DNA of 64,000 nt from Acidobacteriota bacterium (GTDB lineage: Bacteria; Acidobacteriota; Terriglobia; Bryobacterales; Bryobacteraceae). Below are positions 46,609 through 56,425 of the stretch, one piece after another. The stretch spans positions 86,044-150,043 of the forward strand of contig JAFDVZ010000006.1 of NCBI GenBank assembly GCA_018268715.1, in the 5' to 3' direction. Position numbers and translations under genes: made by a program. How positions within the stretch are numbered: position 1 is the stretch's first letter; each line of letters starts with the position of its first letter. The notes under the pieces are model-generated. The model did no database searches. It saw nothing but the letters and a program-made list of their open reading frames with translations, and had not been told where the DNA came from.

Positions 46609-46627
46609 CCTCGGTTCGGTGAGCCCA

Positions 46628-46894
46628 ATGAGAGAGCGCAAATCCAAGGTGTTCAGCCTCCGAATATCTCCAGAAGAATACCGGCAGCTTCGCGAGGCCT
46701 GCGCCGCCCGTGGCGTTCGCAGCATCGGTGAGCTCGCCAGATCGGCCATGCACCAGATGCTTGGCGCGAATCCGGAACAGGCGTCGATGACCGACGCCCT
46801 TCACGACCTTCGTCGCCGCGTTACGGAACTATCCGCCGATATTGAACGTTTATCGCACCGGATTCCGGTCAATGGAGACGGTAATCGGATATGA
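46628..46894 (+). CDS. Ribbon-helix-helix-like DNA-binding protein
   Basis: 88 residues from ATG at 46628: MRERKSKVFSLRISPEEYRQLREAC. The start has a beta strand (VFSLRI) and two helices as in ribbon-helix-helix repressors (Arc/CopG). The C-terminal half is a helical coiled-coil-like part (ALHDLRRRVTELSADIERL). An ATG at 46595 lies inside the ops-like element and is less likely. It overlaps the Wza-like gene by 4 nt, so it probably is the operon's own regulator. Confidence 0.75.
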   Translation: MRERKSKVFSLRISPEEYRQLREACAARGVRSIGELARSAMHQMLGANPEQASMTDALHDLRRRVTELSADIERLSHRIPVNGDGNRI

Positions 46895-47853
46895 AAAATG
46901 TGTTAATCCTGCTTCTGTTCGCGCTCTTCGCGGCCGCGCAGCAGCAATCCCAGCGCATTGTCGCCATGCCGGCGTCGGACCAGTCGAATCTGCCGACGCA
47001 GAAGATCGGCGTTGACGACCTGGTGGGGATTTCCGTCTACGACGCGCCGGAATTGACGCGCACGGTCCGCGTGTCCACCGACGGCAGCATTCGGATGCCG
47101 ATGCTGAAACAGCGTGTCAAGGCGGTCGGCCTGATGCCGAGCGAGCTGGAAGCCGCCATCGTGACGGCCCTGAAGTCCGAAGACATTCTGGTGGATCCGG
47201 TGGTCACGGTGAACCTGGTGGAATCCCGCAGCCGCCCCATTAACGTGGTGGGCGCCGTGAAGCAGCCGCTGACGTTCCAGGCCTCGGGCTTCATCTCCCT
47301 GCTGGACGCGATCTCGCGCGCCGGCGGGCTGAGCGAGACCGCGGGGACTGAGATCCTGGTCTCGAAGTCGCAACCCGGCGAAGACGGCAAGACCGTCCTG
47401 CTCACGCGCCGCATCCAGATCAAGCAGTTGATCGACGCGGCCGACCCCGAGCTGAACATCAAACTGGAAGGCGGCGAAGAGATCCGCGTCCCGGAAGCAG
47501 GCCGCTTCTATGTGGTGGGCAACGTCAAGAAGCCCGGCGTATTCCCGATTAAGGATACGGCGGACTCCTCGGTGTTGAAGGCGCTGGCCTTATCGGAAGG
47601 GCTAACGAACTATCACGAGAAGATCGCCTACATCTATCGCAAGGAAGGCGGGACCAAGGGCCACAATGAAATTCCGGTGGAATTAACGAAATTGATGAAG
47701 CGGGAAGTCCCGGACGTCCCGTTGCAGCCCGACGATGTTCTGTACATTCCCGACAATCCGAAGCGTCGTTTAACGATGACGACGCTCGATCGGATTGCGA
47801 GTTTCGGCGCCGGCACCGTGTCGGGCGTCCTGATCTACAGCACGATAAGGTAA
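46891..47853 (+). CDS. Polysaccharide export protein, Wza-like
   Basis: 320 residues. After a signal peptide, the Poly_export domain has KIGVDDLVGISVYDAPELTRTVRVSTDGSI. SLBB domains follow (INVVGAVKQPLTFQASGFISLLDAISRAGGL and FYVVGNVKKPGVFPI). The end has a weak hydrophobic segment in FGAGTVSGVLIYS. The usual lipoprotein Cys is absent: the signal ends at AAAQQQ, so it would not be a lipoprotein as in E. coli Wza. It forms the outer-membrane exit for the glycan. Confidence 0.92.
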   Translation: MKNVLILLLFALFAAAQQQSQRIVAMPASDQSNLPTQKIGVDDLVGISVYDAPELTRTVRVSTDGSIRMPMLKQRVKAVGLMPSELEAAIVTALKSEDILVDPVVTVNLVESRSRPINVVGAVKQPLTFQASGFISLLDAISRAGGLSETAGTEILVSKSQPGEDGKTVLLTRRIQIKQLIDAADPELNIKLEGGEEIRVPEAGRFYVVGNVKKPGVFPIKDTADSSVLKALALSEGLTNYHEKIAYIYRKEGGTKGHNEIPVELTKLMKREVPDVPLQPDDVLYIPDNPKRRLTMTTLDRIASFGAGTVSGVLIYSTIR

Positions 47854-47856
47854 CCG

Positions 47857-50109
47857 TTGTGCGCTTCGATTCCCCAAGTGAGCCCTGTGAGCGAAATGTC
47901 TGAACTCGCCAAATATCCGCAATCGCAACTTCCGGCGCCGAACTACTACGTCTCTCCGACGGTCACGCAGGAGTACGAGCAGGAAGGGCAATCCGTCCCC
48001 ATCGCCCACTACCTCTGGATCATCCGCCGGCACCTGTGGAAGATCCTGACGTTCATGGCTCTTTGCGTCGCCTGCACGTTCATCGTCTCCTCGCGCATGA
48101 CGCCGATCTATGAGTCGACCGCCACGGTGGACGTCGACCGCCAGGCCCCCTCGGGGCTCATCGGCCAGGAATCCGGCCGGGCGCCGGTGAACGACTCGGA
48201 CCAATTTCTCGCGACTCAGGTCAAGCTCATCCAGTCCGACGCAGTCCTGCGCCCCGTGGCATCGAAGTATAATCTCCTCCGCGAGGAAGATCAGGTAGCG
48301 TTACAAGCCGACCCCAACCGCGCCCAGCGCGCCGCCAACGCCCCCGTACTGTTGAAGCGGTTGAAGGTGACGCGCCCGCCGAACACCTACCTGCTATTGA
48401 TCAACTACAGGTCCAAGGACCCACAGTTGGCCGCCGACGTCGCCAACGCCATCGCCCAGTCCTATCTCCAGCACACCTACACGATTCACATCCGGTCATC
48501 CGCCAATATGTCGAGCTTCATGGAGCAGCAACTCGACGAGCTGAAGGCAAAGATGGAGCGATCGGGGCAAGCCCTCGCACAGTTCGAGCGCGAATTGGGC
48601 GTCATCAACCCGGAGGAGAAGACCAACATCCTGACGGCGCGCCTCCTGCAACTGAACACCGAATACACCACGGCGCAATCGGACCGCGTACGCCGGGAAG
48701 CCATTTGGAACTCCGTGAAGGGCGGCTCGCTCGAGTCTGTGGAAGTCTCGGGCCAGGCAGAGCAACTATCCCAGTTGAACCAGAAACTGAACGACGCGCG
48801 CCAGCGCCTCGCCGAAGTGAAGACGACCTACGGCGCGGCCCACCCGGAATACCGCAAGGCGAACTCGCAGGTCACCGAACTCAACCGCCAGTTTCAGGAT
48901 GCCCGGGCGAATATTGCACAGCGGGTCCAGGCCGACTACAGCCAGTCGCTCACACGCGAGAAGATGCTCCAGAAGGCGGTCGGCGAAACCAAGGCGGAAT
49001 TCGACCACATCAATTCACGCCAGTTTGAGTACCAGCAACTCAAACGGGAAGCGGAGGCGGACAAGAAGCTATACGAAGAGCTCGTCCGCAAGATTAAAGA
49101 GGCGGGCATAAACTCCGGCTTCCAGAACAACAACATCCGGCTCGCGGACAACGCCCGACCGGCATTGCTCCCCGTCTTCCCGAACATAAAGCTGAACCTC
49201 GCCCTCGCCTTCCTCTTCTCAGGCCTCTTGGCCATAGGCGCCACCATTGTCGCAGATATGATGGACACTTCTGTTCGCGACCCCGAGGAAGTCAGCCGCT
49301 TCCTGGGAACCGAAGTCGTCGGAATCCTTCCGGCCGTGAAGAACATGGCACAGATGGACATCCTATCGCCAAAGCAGTTGACGGGACCCGATTCCGCAAA
49401 AGCCGCGGAGAAGGAATCTGCCAAAGGCTATTACCGCACCTTGTCCGGATATGGAGAAGCTGTCCGAACGCTACGCAACACTGTCCTCTTGAGCGACTTC
49501 GATGCCCGCCTTCGCCGAATCTTGGTCACCAGCGCTGGCCCTGGTGAAGGCAAGAGCACTACGGCGGTCCATCTTGCCCTCGCGAACGCCGAGCAGGGCA
49601 AGCGGACCCTGCTCGTGGACGCCGACCTGCGCCGCCCCTCCGTCCACCGAAAACTTGGACTCTCATCCGACACAGGGCTCTCAGAGATTCTGACCGACAA
49701 AGTCGCGTGGCGGGATGCCATCCAGTCCCTTGAGGCCCGCCCTGACTTCTTCGTCCTCCCAGCCGGGCCGCCGTCGCATCGGGCCGCCGACGTGATCGGA
49801 CCGCGGATAGCGGACTTGGTGGATGAGTGGGCCAAGGAATTCGACTACATCATTCTGGACTCACCACCTCTGCTAGGTTTCGCGGAGCCACTTCAAATGG
49901 CCACGGCCGCAGACGGCGTGCTCATCGTCAGCCGCGCCGGGGAAACCAACCGCAAGGCTGTAGCCGGCGTCGTCGCAGCCCTGAACCGCCTCCGCGCGAA
50001 CGTCATCGGCGTTGTACTCAATCACGTGAAGCGAGACACCTCGGGTGGGTATTCTTACTACTATGGGTACTATCGCAGTAGGTACTACTACGGAGGAAAC
50101 GCCTCCTGA
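47857..50109 (+). CDS. Wzc-like chain-length regulator with tyrosine kinase domain
   Basis: 750 residues. The Wzz domain spans a first membrane helix (HLWKILTFMALCVACTFIV, about 58-76), a periplasmic coiled coil, and a second helix near residue 440 (ALAFLFSGLLAIGATIVA). The BY-kinase domain follows with Walker A AGPGEGKSTTAVHLA, A' LLVDADLRRPSVHRKLGL and Walker B DYIILDSPP. The C-terminus is a Tyr-rich tail, SYYYGYYRSRYYY, the phosphorylation cluster. A TTG at 47857 has AAGG 6 nt upstream; ATG at 47896 is another option. It controls polymer length and export with Wza. Confidence 0.93.
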   Translation: MCASIPQVSPVSEMSELAKYPQSQLPAPNYYVSPTVTQEYEQEGQSVPIAHYLWIIRRHLWKILTFMALCVACTFIVSSRMTPIYESTATVDVDRQAPSGLIGQESGRAPVNDSDQFLATQVKLIQSDAVLRPVASKYNLLREEDQVALQADPNRAQRAANAPVLLKRLKVTRPPNTYLLLINYRSKDPQLAADVANAIAQSYLQHTYTIHIRSSANMSSFMEQQLDELKAKMERSGQALAQFERELGVINPEEKTNILTARLLQLNTEYTTAQSDRVRREAIWNSVKGGSLESVEVSGQAEQLSQLNQKLNDARQRLAEVKTTYGAAHPEYRKANSQVTELNRQFQDARANIAQRVQADYSQSLTREKMLQKAVGETKAEFDHINSRQFEYQQLKREAEADKKLYEELVRKIKEAGINSGFQNNNIRLADNARPALLPVFPNIKLNLALAFLFSGLLAIGATIVADMMDTSVRDPEEVSRFLGTEVVGILPAVKNMAQMDILSPKQLTGPDSAKAAEKESAKGYYRTLSGYGEAVRTLRNTVLLSDFDARLRRILVTSAGPGEGKSTTAVHLALANAEQGKRTLLVDADLRRPSVHRKLGLSSDTGLSEILTDKVAWRDAIQSLEARPDFFVLPAGPPSHRAADVIGPRIADLVDEWAKEFDYIILDSPPLLGFAEPLQMATAADGVLIVSRAGETNRKAVAGVVAALNRLRANVIGVVLNHVKRDTSGGYSYYYGYYRSRYYYGGNAS

Positions 50110-50688
50110 GCCAGTCCGGGACACCTCTGACAGGTGGTCCTAGCAAACGGACTTACGGTCTTTCACGGCGGTAATTAGTTGGGGGAAGGCACCCAACGCG
50201 TCTTGGGAAGATCTCACATCACTCACCAGTACGACACTGTCACAAGAATCACGACACCCCTTGCCCGCACGGTGCTCGACGCGCCCAAAGCCTTGTTCGG
50301 GATGTCCGAGCCGCCTGTCAGAAATCCTCAACACGCGTTGGGCACCATAGAGTATATTGTAGTGTCTTCAAGATTGTCTCCACAAGCGTTCGTGATAGTA
50401 CAGTAGTTAGGACACTTAACCTTATTCTGCGGTTCGAGAAATCGACGGAGTCATTGAGACGTCCCCGATAGTCTCACCAGTTCCACAGGTGCCTCCTCGC
50501 ACCTGGGCACGGATTCCCGACAGATCATATTCTGCGAGTCGGTCGCCCTTCTGACCATGTCTTCTGGTGTCTTCTGGTGTCTTTTGTCGCCTTCCGCCAA
50601 ACTCGCTCGTTAATAGACACCTTCTCTCCCGAACACGCCCCAAAGCACTGATTGCCCCCAAAAGATTCTCTAACGGCTACCGGCTCTG
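50110..50688 (+). other. About 580-bp stretch, no gene supported
   Basis: Less GC-rich than the flanks. A short tandem repeat TGTCTTCTGG (two copies and a partial third, about 50558-50585) is present. Open frames at 50179-50406 (plus) and 50422-50661 (minus) have no recognisable similarity and no good ribosome site. This may be scar DNA at the edge of an acquired block. Confidence 0.5.
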
Positions 50689-52008
50689 ATGAACACCCCA
50701 CTCGCTGGAGATAGTGGCGCTGCACTGCAACATCGCACGAGCCAGGGGTTTGCCAATCTTGACGCTCATGTGCATTGCCAAGCGGCACTTTCGAAGAATC
50801 TTGTCGCCCTATACGTCGTCCACGGTGCAAGTTACCTAGTACCGTTATTTACCGTACCCTACTTGTGCCGCATCCTCGGTGTTTCACAATGGGGGATGGT
50901 AGCGATGGCGCAGGCGATGGGTCAGTATGTCAGCTTGGTTATCGAGTACGGATTCGGGTTTTCCGCCACCCGTGTCGTAGCGCGCCGACGTGACGATCTC
51001 CTCTTTGTCAGCGAGACCCTTACCGCTGTGCTCACTGCAAAAACCCTCCTATCGCTCGGAGCGATCGCGGTGGTCACAGGATCGACGGTGCTCTTCTTCC
51101 CGTCAGCTCCGACGCGGTTCCTTCTCGCGGGCTTAGCATACGGTGTAGCACAAGGCATCAATGTCGTCTGGATCTACCAAGCTCTTGATCGCACCCGGGA
51201 AATTGCTATCATCGAGGTTTGCGGCAAGGTCGGCGGTGCATGCCTCCTCTTTGCGATCGTCCATACCCCCTCTCAAGCTTGGCTCGTGCCACTGCTCTCT
51301 GGCGTTGGCGCTGCCCTCGCGACGGCCGTTGGGCTTGCTCGGCTCCTATCTGTCATACCCATCTCGCGCCCGAGTATCGGAAGTGGACTCGTTATGCTAC
51401 GAGAAGGCTGGAGCACGTTTCTATTCAGGGCATCCGAGTCGCTCTGGTGGGCGGGAAATCCACTAATCCTCGGGTATTTCTCTGGTGCCACGCAAGTCGG
51501 CATCTACACCGCTGCTGAACGGATCTGCAGAGCTGCTATCGGCCTACTCGGACCTGCGACTCAGGCTCTCTACCCCGAAATTAACGCCCTTTTGGTTACC
51601 GACCAGCGCGGCGCTAACATACTGGCACGAAAGGCTCTCGTGACCTGTACCGTCCTTGCCGCTCTGGCCGCCGCGGGCCTGATGCTTTTCGCCCGGACCA
51701 TAGTGAGTTCCCTGCTTGGTCCCACATTTCTGTCATCAGCCCCGGTCCTGCAGATCTTGAGCCTCCTGCTGCCTCTCGTGGCGATTGAGAACATCGTTGC
51801 CTTTCAGTATTTCCTGCCGCGGGCGCTTGACACCCTCCTTGCTAAGCTCGTGTCGGTTGCTGCTGCCGTAAACGCTGTGGTCGCGACTGTCGCGGCACCG
51901 TCCCTTGGCGCAAAAGGGATGGCCATCGCAGTTCTAATCTCTACGCTTCTGTTAACTACCTTAGTATGTGCAAGACTATTCGACCGTCCGCGACGATCGC
52001 ACCTATGA
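50689..52008 (+). CDS. Polysaccharide flippase, Wzx/RfbX-like
   Basis: 439 residues with about twelve membrane segments and the MATE/MVF-type pattern. The region from YVVHGASYLVPLFTVPYLCRILG (first two helices) is the standard Wzx start. It flips undecaprenyl-linked repeat units across the inner membrane. Codon use is more AT-tolerant than in the isc genes. The start at 50689 is ATG; the first 35 residues are unlike the family, so the ATG may be later. Confidence 0.85.
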   Translation: MNTPLAGDSGAALQHRTSQGFANLDAHVHCQAALSKNLVALYVVHGASYLVPLFTVPYLCRILGVSQWGMVAMAQAMGQYVSLVIEYGFGFSATRVVARRRDDLLFVSETLTAVLTAKTLLSLGAIAVVTGSTVLFFPSAPTRFLLAGLAYGVAQGINVVWIYQALDRTREIAIIEVCGKVGGACLLFAIVHTPSQAWLVPLLSGVGAALATAVGLARLLSVIPISRPSIGSGLVMLREGWSTFLFRASESLWWAGNPLILGYFSGATQVGIYTAAERICRAAIGLLGPATQALYPEINALLVTDQRGANILARKALVTCTVLAALAAAGLMLFARTIVSSLLGPTFLSSAPVLQILSLLLPLVAIENIVAFQYFLPRALDTLLAKLVSVAAAVNAVVATVAAPSLGAKGMAIAVLISTLLLTTLVCARLFDRPRRSHL

Positions 52009-52040
52009 ATCGACACCTTTGGCATCGTGGGGTGTGACTT

Positions 52041-52769
52041 TTGAATCTCTTGTATCAAAACTACTCATCGCTCCCTCAGGACAGCCAGCCGGAGGCGATC
52101 CGCCGGATCCCACATCTAACTCGCGTGCTGCGACCGTATCTTCCGGGCGACCCCGATAGCGCAATTGCCGACCTTGGCTGTGGATATGGCGCTGCCCTGG
52201 CGGCGCTCGGCGGCCTAGGTTATCGGCGTATCACTGGTGTGGATGCCAGCCCTCTACAAGTCGCGTTTGCCCGCGAACGCTTAGGCATTGCGTCCATCTC
52301 AGTCGGGAATGCATTAGACTGGCTCAACGGCAGAGAAGAAGAATTTGATGCTATCCTCGCGATCGACCTACTAGAACACCTGCAACTTTCTGATCTCCTC
52401 TCCTTACTGCGCGCTGTCGCTCGAGCGTTGAAGCCTCGAGGACGCCTGATCGTGCAAGTTCCGAACGCAATGGCTCCCCTGAATCCGCACACGTATGGAG
52501 ATGTAACACACGTTACCGCGTTTACAGTGCGCAGTCTCTCGCAAGCTTTCGCCCTGGCCGGGCTGCAGACTGCACACATCGCCGAGCCTCCAATTGAATC
52601 GTCGGGCATCCTCGGGCACCTCCGACGGATAGTATGGACGGTGGTTCTGAGACCCTCGCTGAGGTTGATCGTGGTCGCGCTCCATGGCGGCTACTGCTCC
52701 GGCGAGCTACTGACCAGCAATATCGTCGCGGTTGCGGAGCGTACTCAAGGATCGGCCCAACAACGCTGA
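52041..52769 (+). CDS. SAM-dependent methyltransferase
   Basis: 242 residues. The SAM motif I is IADLGCGYGAALAAL, followed by the acidic loop TGVDASPLQVAFAR and motif IV FDAILAIDLLEHL. Such enzymes in glycan loci methylate sugars or the chain end. The start is TTG at 52041 (MNLLYQNYSSLPQ). The substrate is unknown. Confidence 0.85.
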   Translation: MNLLYQNYSSLPQDSQPEAIRRIPHLTRVLRPYLPGDPDSAIADLGCGYGAALAALGGLGYRRITGVDASPLQVAFARERLGIASISVGNALDWLNGREEEFDAILAIDLLEHLQLSDLLSLLRAVARALKPRGRLIVQVPNAMAPLNPHTYGDVTHVTAFTVRSLSQAFALAGLQTAHIAEPPIESSGILGHLRRIVWTVVLRPSLRLIVVALHGGYCSGELLTSNIVAVAERTQGSAQQR

Positions 52770-52774
52770 ACTGG

Positions 52775-53956
52775 ATGGGATATATCCTGGCAATAACGAA
52801 TGCGTGGCCGCCCTGCTCAGGTGGACATGGTCGAATGTTTCGCTCGTTGCTGAGTGGCTTCCATGATGCGGTAGTCGTGGTGCCCCGACACGCCGATACG
52901 ACTACTGACTCTCGCCTATTCCCGGTACTTCGGTTCTGTACCACTCAAGGCCGGAGAGGCACGCTTCTCTGGATTCTAGCAGCTCTCGAAAGCTGCCTCC
53001 TTCCCCTAGTGGTAGCGATCAGGACGGGGTTGGCCCGAGTTTCAGTGGTTATTGCATCCCAACCAATATTCTCCGGCGTGGGAGCGGCAATTGTATCGCA
53101 CCTGACTGGTGCACCACTTATAGTGCTTGTACATGGTGAGGAAATTGTCCGAGGGCACCTCACCGTTCGCCGGAGAATATGGCGGGCATTGCTCAACTGG
53201 GTAGTTAGCGGGTCTGCGGCTGTCATCTGCAATTCCGCCGAAACCAGGCGCATCTTGATCGACGCTGTCGGTGTCGCGCCGGAACGCGTGCACATTTGCT
53301 ATCCAGAACTATCATCTGACGATCTGAACGTCACAAGTGATCCCCAGGACATTTCCAAAGTCATACCGGCACATCTCGACCACATGGACATGCTCCTCTC
53401 CGTCGGACGCCTCTGGGAGGAGCACAAGGGCTTTGACACCGCCATCGAAGCCCTCCCGCGGATATGTGCTGATTTTCCGAATACGGCGCTCGTTATAGCG
53501 GGACCGGGCGATCCCACAAAACTTGAGACGCTCGCTGACCAATGCGGTGTCCGCGATCACGTGGTCTTCGCTGGGGAGGTCGAACGCCAGATTCTGGTGG
53601 AATTGTACCGCCGAAGCACCATGTTTGTGATGCCGGGCCGCCGCCTTGAAGACGGTCGGGCCGAAGGTTTCGGCATGGTCTACATCGAGGCCGCTCTGAT
53701 GCACAAGCCTTCAATCGCCGGGAGTAACGGTGGTGCCCCTGAGGCCGTTCTCCATGGTAAGACCGGCCTAGTTGTAGACGGCACCGCCGAGGAGGTTAGC
53801 GAAGCCATCAAAGCGTTACTCGCGAACTGTGAACTACGCGTCCAGCTCGGTGAGAACGCGTATCGCCGTGCGGCAGAGGAATTCGGATCCGGCCTCCAGG
53901 CGCACAAGTTCCACAACATCGTCCGTACAGTCGCCGCCTCGGCCGCATTGCGATGA
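52775..53956 (+). CDS. Glycosyltransferase, GT4 family
   Basis: 393 residues. ATG at 52775 begins MGYILAITNAWPPCSGGHGRM, the GT4 N-terminus. The frame is open upstream inside the methyltransferase gene. The C-terminal domain shows LLSVGRLWEEHKGFDTAIEAL and the EGFGMVYIEAALM motif that holds the nucleotide sugar. It adds one sugar of the repeat unit; sugar unknown. It overlaps the polymerase gene by 4 nt. Confidence 0.88.
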   Translation: MGYILAITNAWPPCSGGHGRMFRSLLSGFHDAVVVVPRHADTTTDSRLFPVLRFCTTQGRRGTLLWILAALESCLLPLVVAIRTGLARVSVVIASQPIFSGVGAAIVSHLTGAPLIVLVHGEEIVRGHLTVRRRIWRALLNWVVSGSAAVICNSAETRRILIDAVGVAPERVHICYPELSSDDLNVTSDPQDISKVIPAHLDHMDMLLSVGRLWEEHKGFDTAIEALPRICADFPNTALVIAGPGDPTKLETLADQCGVRDHVVFAGEVERQILVELYRRSTMFVMPGRRLEDGRAEGFGMVYIEAALMHKPSIAGSNGGAPEAVLHGKTGLVVDGTAEEVSEAIKALLANCELRVQLGENAYRRAAEEFGSGLQAHKFHNIVRTVAASAALR

Positions 53957-55311
53957 ACCCACAAATGTCCGGATTTATGCCAGTGGATCTGACCGCGCCT
54001 TCGCCCAAAGGCGGACCTCGCGCGGGAGCGCGTCCTCCGTCGGGCTACATGCGATTCCTCATGAGCCTTAGTGGATTCGTCCGGTTCAAACCACCCGCTT
54101 TCGACATTCTTGCGCTATTTGGCATTGTGGCGACGCTCCGCTTTTTGAAAGCGACAACTCTGTCTCGTCTCATCACTCCGCTGCTCAGCCTCGGCATTTT
54201 CGTGTTAGCTACTTGGCTCTCGCTCTCCCAGGTAACTGGCGCGCAAGGATGGTCTGTATCGTACCACATGTCAGCAATGCGAAGTGCGTATTGGTATGCT
54301 TCTCTGACTACCTTCTGCTTTGCATTGTGGGTTCATTTCGCGGTTCTCCTGACAACATTCGGTTTTCGGCTCTATACGAGGGCAATGTCTGGGTATTTGA
54401 TGACGTCGTTAGTCGGAGTTGGCTTTGGCTTTGCGGTGTACCTCCTGGACCCATCGTTCGCCGACGAGTTCATGTATTACGGTCGCCCTTGTGGGCTCTT
54501 CTTAGATGCCAACGTCTTTGGCGCGTCACTGCCTCCGGTCCTCGCATTCCTAACGGCCCGCCTGCTCGCTGGCGGGCGTTCTCGTATGCACCGCTGGGGT
54601 GACCTCGCTTCAATCACTGTGCTCTTGGCAGGCCTGATTAGTACTCTGTCGCGTGGCGCAGCTATGAATACATGTGTGACCATACTGGTCCTCGTTCTCC
54701 TTGCAGGAGTAGAACCCACTATGCAACAGCGCCGACTCCGGTATCTTGCTACTGTACTGACACTGATTGCAGTTATAGGGGTAGGGTGCTTCTTCGTGTA
54801 TCGGTCAGAGTGGTTTGCGACTACGGCACGCACAAGGCTTGGGCTGCAAACATATGACTCTGATCGATTCGCGATGCATCGGTTTGCCTTCGATACGGGT
54901 GTCAACAACCCGCTTCTCGGTGTGGGTCCAGCCCAATTCGAACCGACTTTTGGCCTAGCAAGCCATAACACCTACCTGCATATCCTCGCCGAACACGGAA
55001 TCTTCGCCCTGGCTTCTTTTGGCATCGCAATTGTGTCCTGTGCTTATAGAGCGTACTGCTCGTCGCGCACGGCCCCTCACCGCCATGAGCGGCTGGCCTT
55101 TCTCGCAATATTCGCTTCTATATGTGGGCTGTTGGTGAACGCATACGTAATTGATACTTATCATTGGCGACACTTGTGGTTCGTGCTTGCGGCGGCATGG
55201 ACGACCCCAAGCAGCCAACCAAGGACAATTAGAACCGCGGTCTATCAGCGGGCATCCTTTGTCGCACCGAACTGTCGGTTATCTGCTAATCAGCCAGACG
55301 GCCGAATCTAG
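53953..55311 (+). CDS. O-antigen/exopolysaccharide polymerase, Wzy-like
   Basis: 452 residues, at least ten membrane segments. The O-antigen polymerase/ligase signature is GVGPAQFEPTFGLASHNTYLHI near residue 325, with a large periplasmic loop before it. It joins repeat units in the periplasm. The end is a non-conserved Arg/Pro tail. The ATG overlaps the previous stop (ATGA). Confidence 0.85.
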   Translation: MNPQMSGFMPVDLTAPSPKGGPRAGARPPSGYMRFLMSLSGFVRFKPPAFDILALFGIVATLRFLKATTLSRLITPLLSLGIFVLATWLSLSQVTGAQGWSVSYHMSAMRSAYWYASLTTFCFALWVHFAVLLTTFGFRLYTRAMSGYLMTSLVGVGFGFAVYLLDPSFADEFMYYGRPCGLFLDANVFGASLPPVLAFLTARLLAGGRSRMHRWGDLASITVLLAGLISTLSRGAAMNTCVTILVLVLLAGVEPTMQQRRLRYLATVLTLIAVIGVGCFFVYRSEWFATTARTRLGLQTYDSDRFAMHRFAFDTGVNNPLLGVGPAQFEPTFGLASHNTYLHILAEHGIFALASFGIAIVSCAYRAYCSSRTAPHRHERLAFLAIFASICGLLVNAYVIDTYHWRHLWFVLAAAWTTPSSQPRTIRTAVYQRASFVAPNCRLSANQPDGRI

Positions 55312-55356
55312 CGGTTCCTGATACACGCTTTACTACCGCTGAGGCGCCACACTAAT

Positions 55357-55992
55357 GTGTCCGGAGAGAGAAATGCGCTGAGGAAGTACTCGGAGTGCCG
55401 CATACTTGGGCATGCGCACTGGACGCTGTTGTGCGTCGATGAGAAGGGCCAAGTTCAAGCTCTGAACCGGACCGAGCCGGTCCCGCCGTTGGCGCCCGGG
55501 GTTCCCGCCCGTCAGACTCACGATCACGAGCGCCATGGCGTCATTTCTCTGCTTGCCGCCATGGACGTAGCCTCCGGAGTGACGATCAGTACCTGCCATC
55601 GGCGCCACCGCCACTAGGAATTCCTGCGCTTTCTCGATGAAGAAGAGAGCCTTCCAGATGATGTGGACGTGTACATCGTCACGGACAACTGCGGCACCAA
55701 AGAGGTGCTGAAGGTTCGGAATTGGTTTGCCCGACACCCGCGCTACCATGTTCACTTCACTCCAACAGGCGGAAGTTGGCTCAATCTCGTGGAACGGCTA
55801 TTCGCCGAGCCTACGGAGAGATGCGTCCGACAAGGCAGTCACACCACGGTGAAGTCGCAGTAGAACGCCATGCTTATCTGCTTCGATCGTCGCAATCAGA
55901 ATCCCAAGCCTCTCGCCTGGACGGCGAATGCCGATCTTAACCTGCGAAAGGTTGAGCGACTTGGCAAACGGATGTCCCGCTCTGGGCATTAG
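55357..55992 (+). pseudogene. Truncated IS630-family transposase with two amber stops
   Basis: One frame reads through LLCVDEKGQVQALNRTEP, HDHERHGVISLLAAMDVASG, HRRHRH, then a TAG (55615-55617), then EFLRFLD, VYIVTDNCGT, HFTPTGGSWLNLVERLFAEP and another TAG (55861-55863). The frame continues to NQNPKPLAWTANADLNL and ends at 55992. These are the DDE domain parts of IS630 transposases. The helix-turn-helix N-terminal part is missing. Both TAGs stand where a coding triplet is expected. The first TAG fits a C-to-T change from CAG (Gln). It is a dead element between two glycan genes. Confidence 0.85.
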
Positions 55993-56425
55993 CGTTCAAT
56001 TGCATGAGTTTAGATTGGCGTTGCGGAGTTGGCTACGTTTCACCTCGTGCCTGCGCCAGTGGAATGGCATCGCGTGTTCGTTGGTCCGCTCGACCAACGC
56101 TTTGAAGGCCGAACGCGGTGATCCCTGCTGGCGAAGTTTGTGCCGCGGAGTGATTTTCGCGTGAGTGCACCGAACGAGGTCGCGATCGGATTGCGCCAAC
56201 TTGCCGATGTCGGCGTGAACTGGTGTTGAACGCAGCCCTAGTAGCGCGCCAACCAGTTATCGTTGCACCTATCGCTGTTCGTGATCACATAGATTTCTGC
56301 GTCCGGAGTGACTCAGCGGGACCAACTGCGTGCGCACTTTTCCGGCGCAATTCATTGAGATAATCGCTCAAACTCCAAATGCGGAAAGGTACTACTACAA
56401 TTGAGAAGCGAGTACCGACTATGAT
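55993..56425 (+). other. About 430-bp stretch after the dead transposase
   Basis: No supported gene. Small open frames on both strands (for example 55996-56199 minus) are not recognisable. It may hold the rest of the insertion event. Confidence 0.45.

Noticed and set aside
46471..46627. A c-di-GMP (GEMM) riboswitch in the exopolysaccharide leader
   Set aside because: GGAAAGCC and GGTAGCC pieces resemble the aptamer, but they lie about 95 nt apart and the tetraloop and receptor parts do not fit. The ops reading explains the second piece better.
50179..50661. Small open frames in the gap after the Wzc-like gene
   Set aside because: No similarity, no ribosome site; the region looks like scar DNA.
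55928..56199. Small open frames after the dead IS630
   Set aside because: Overlap the pseudogene end or lack any support.
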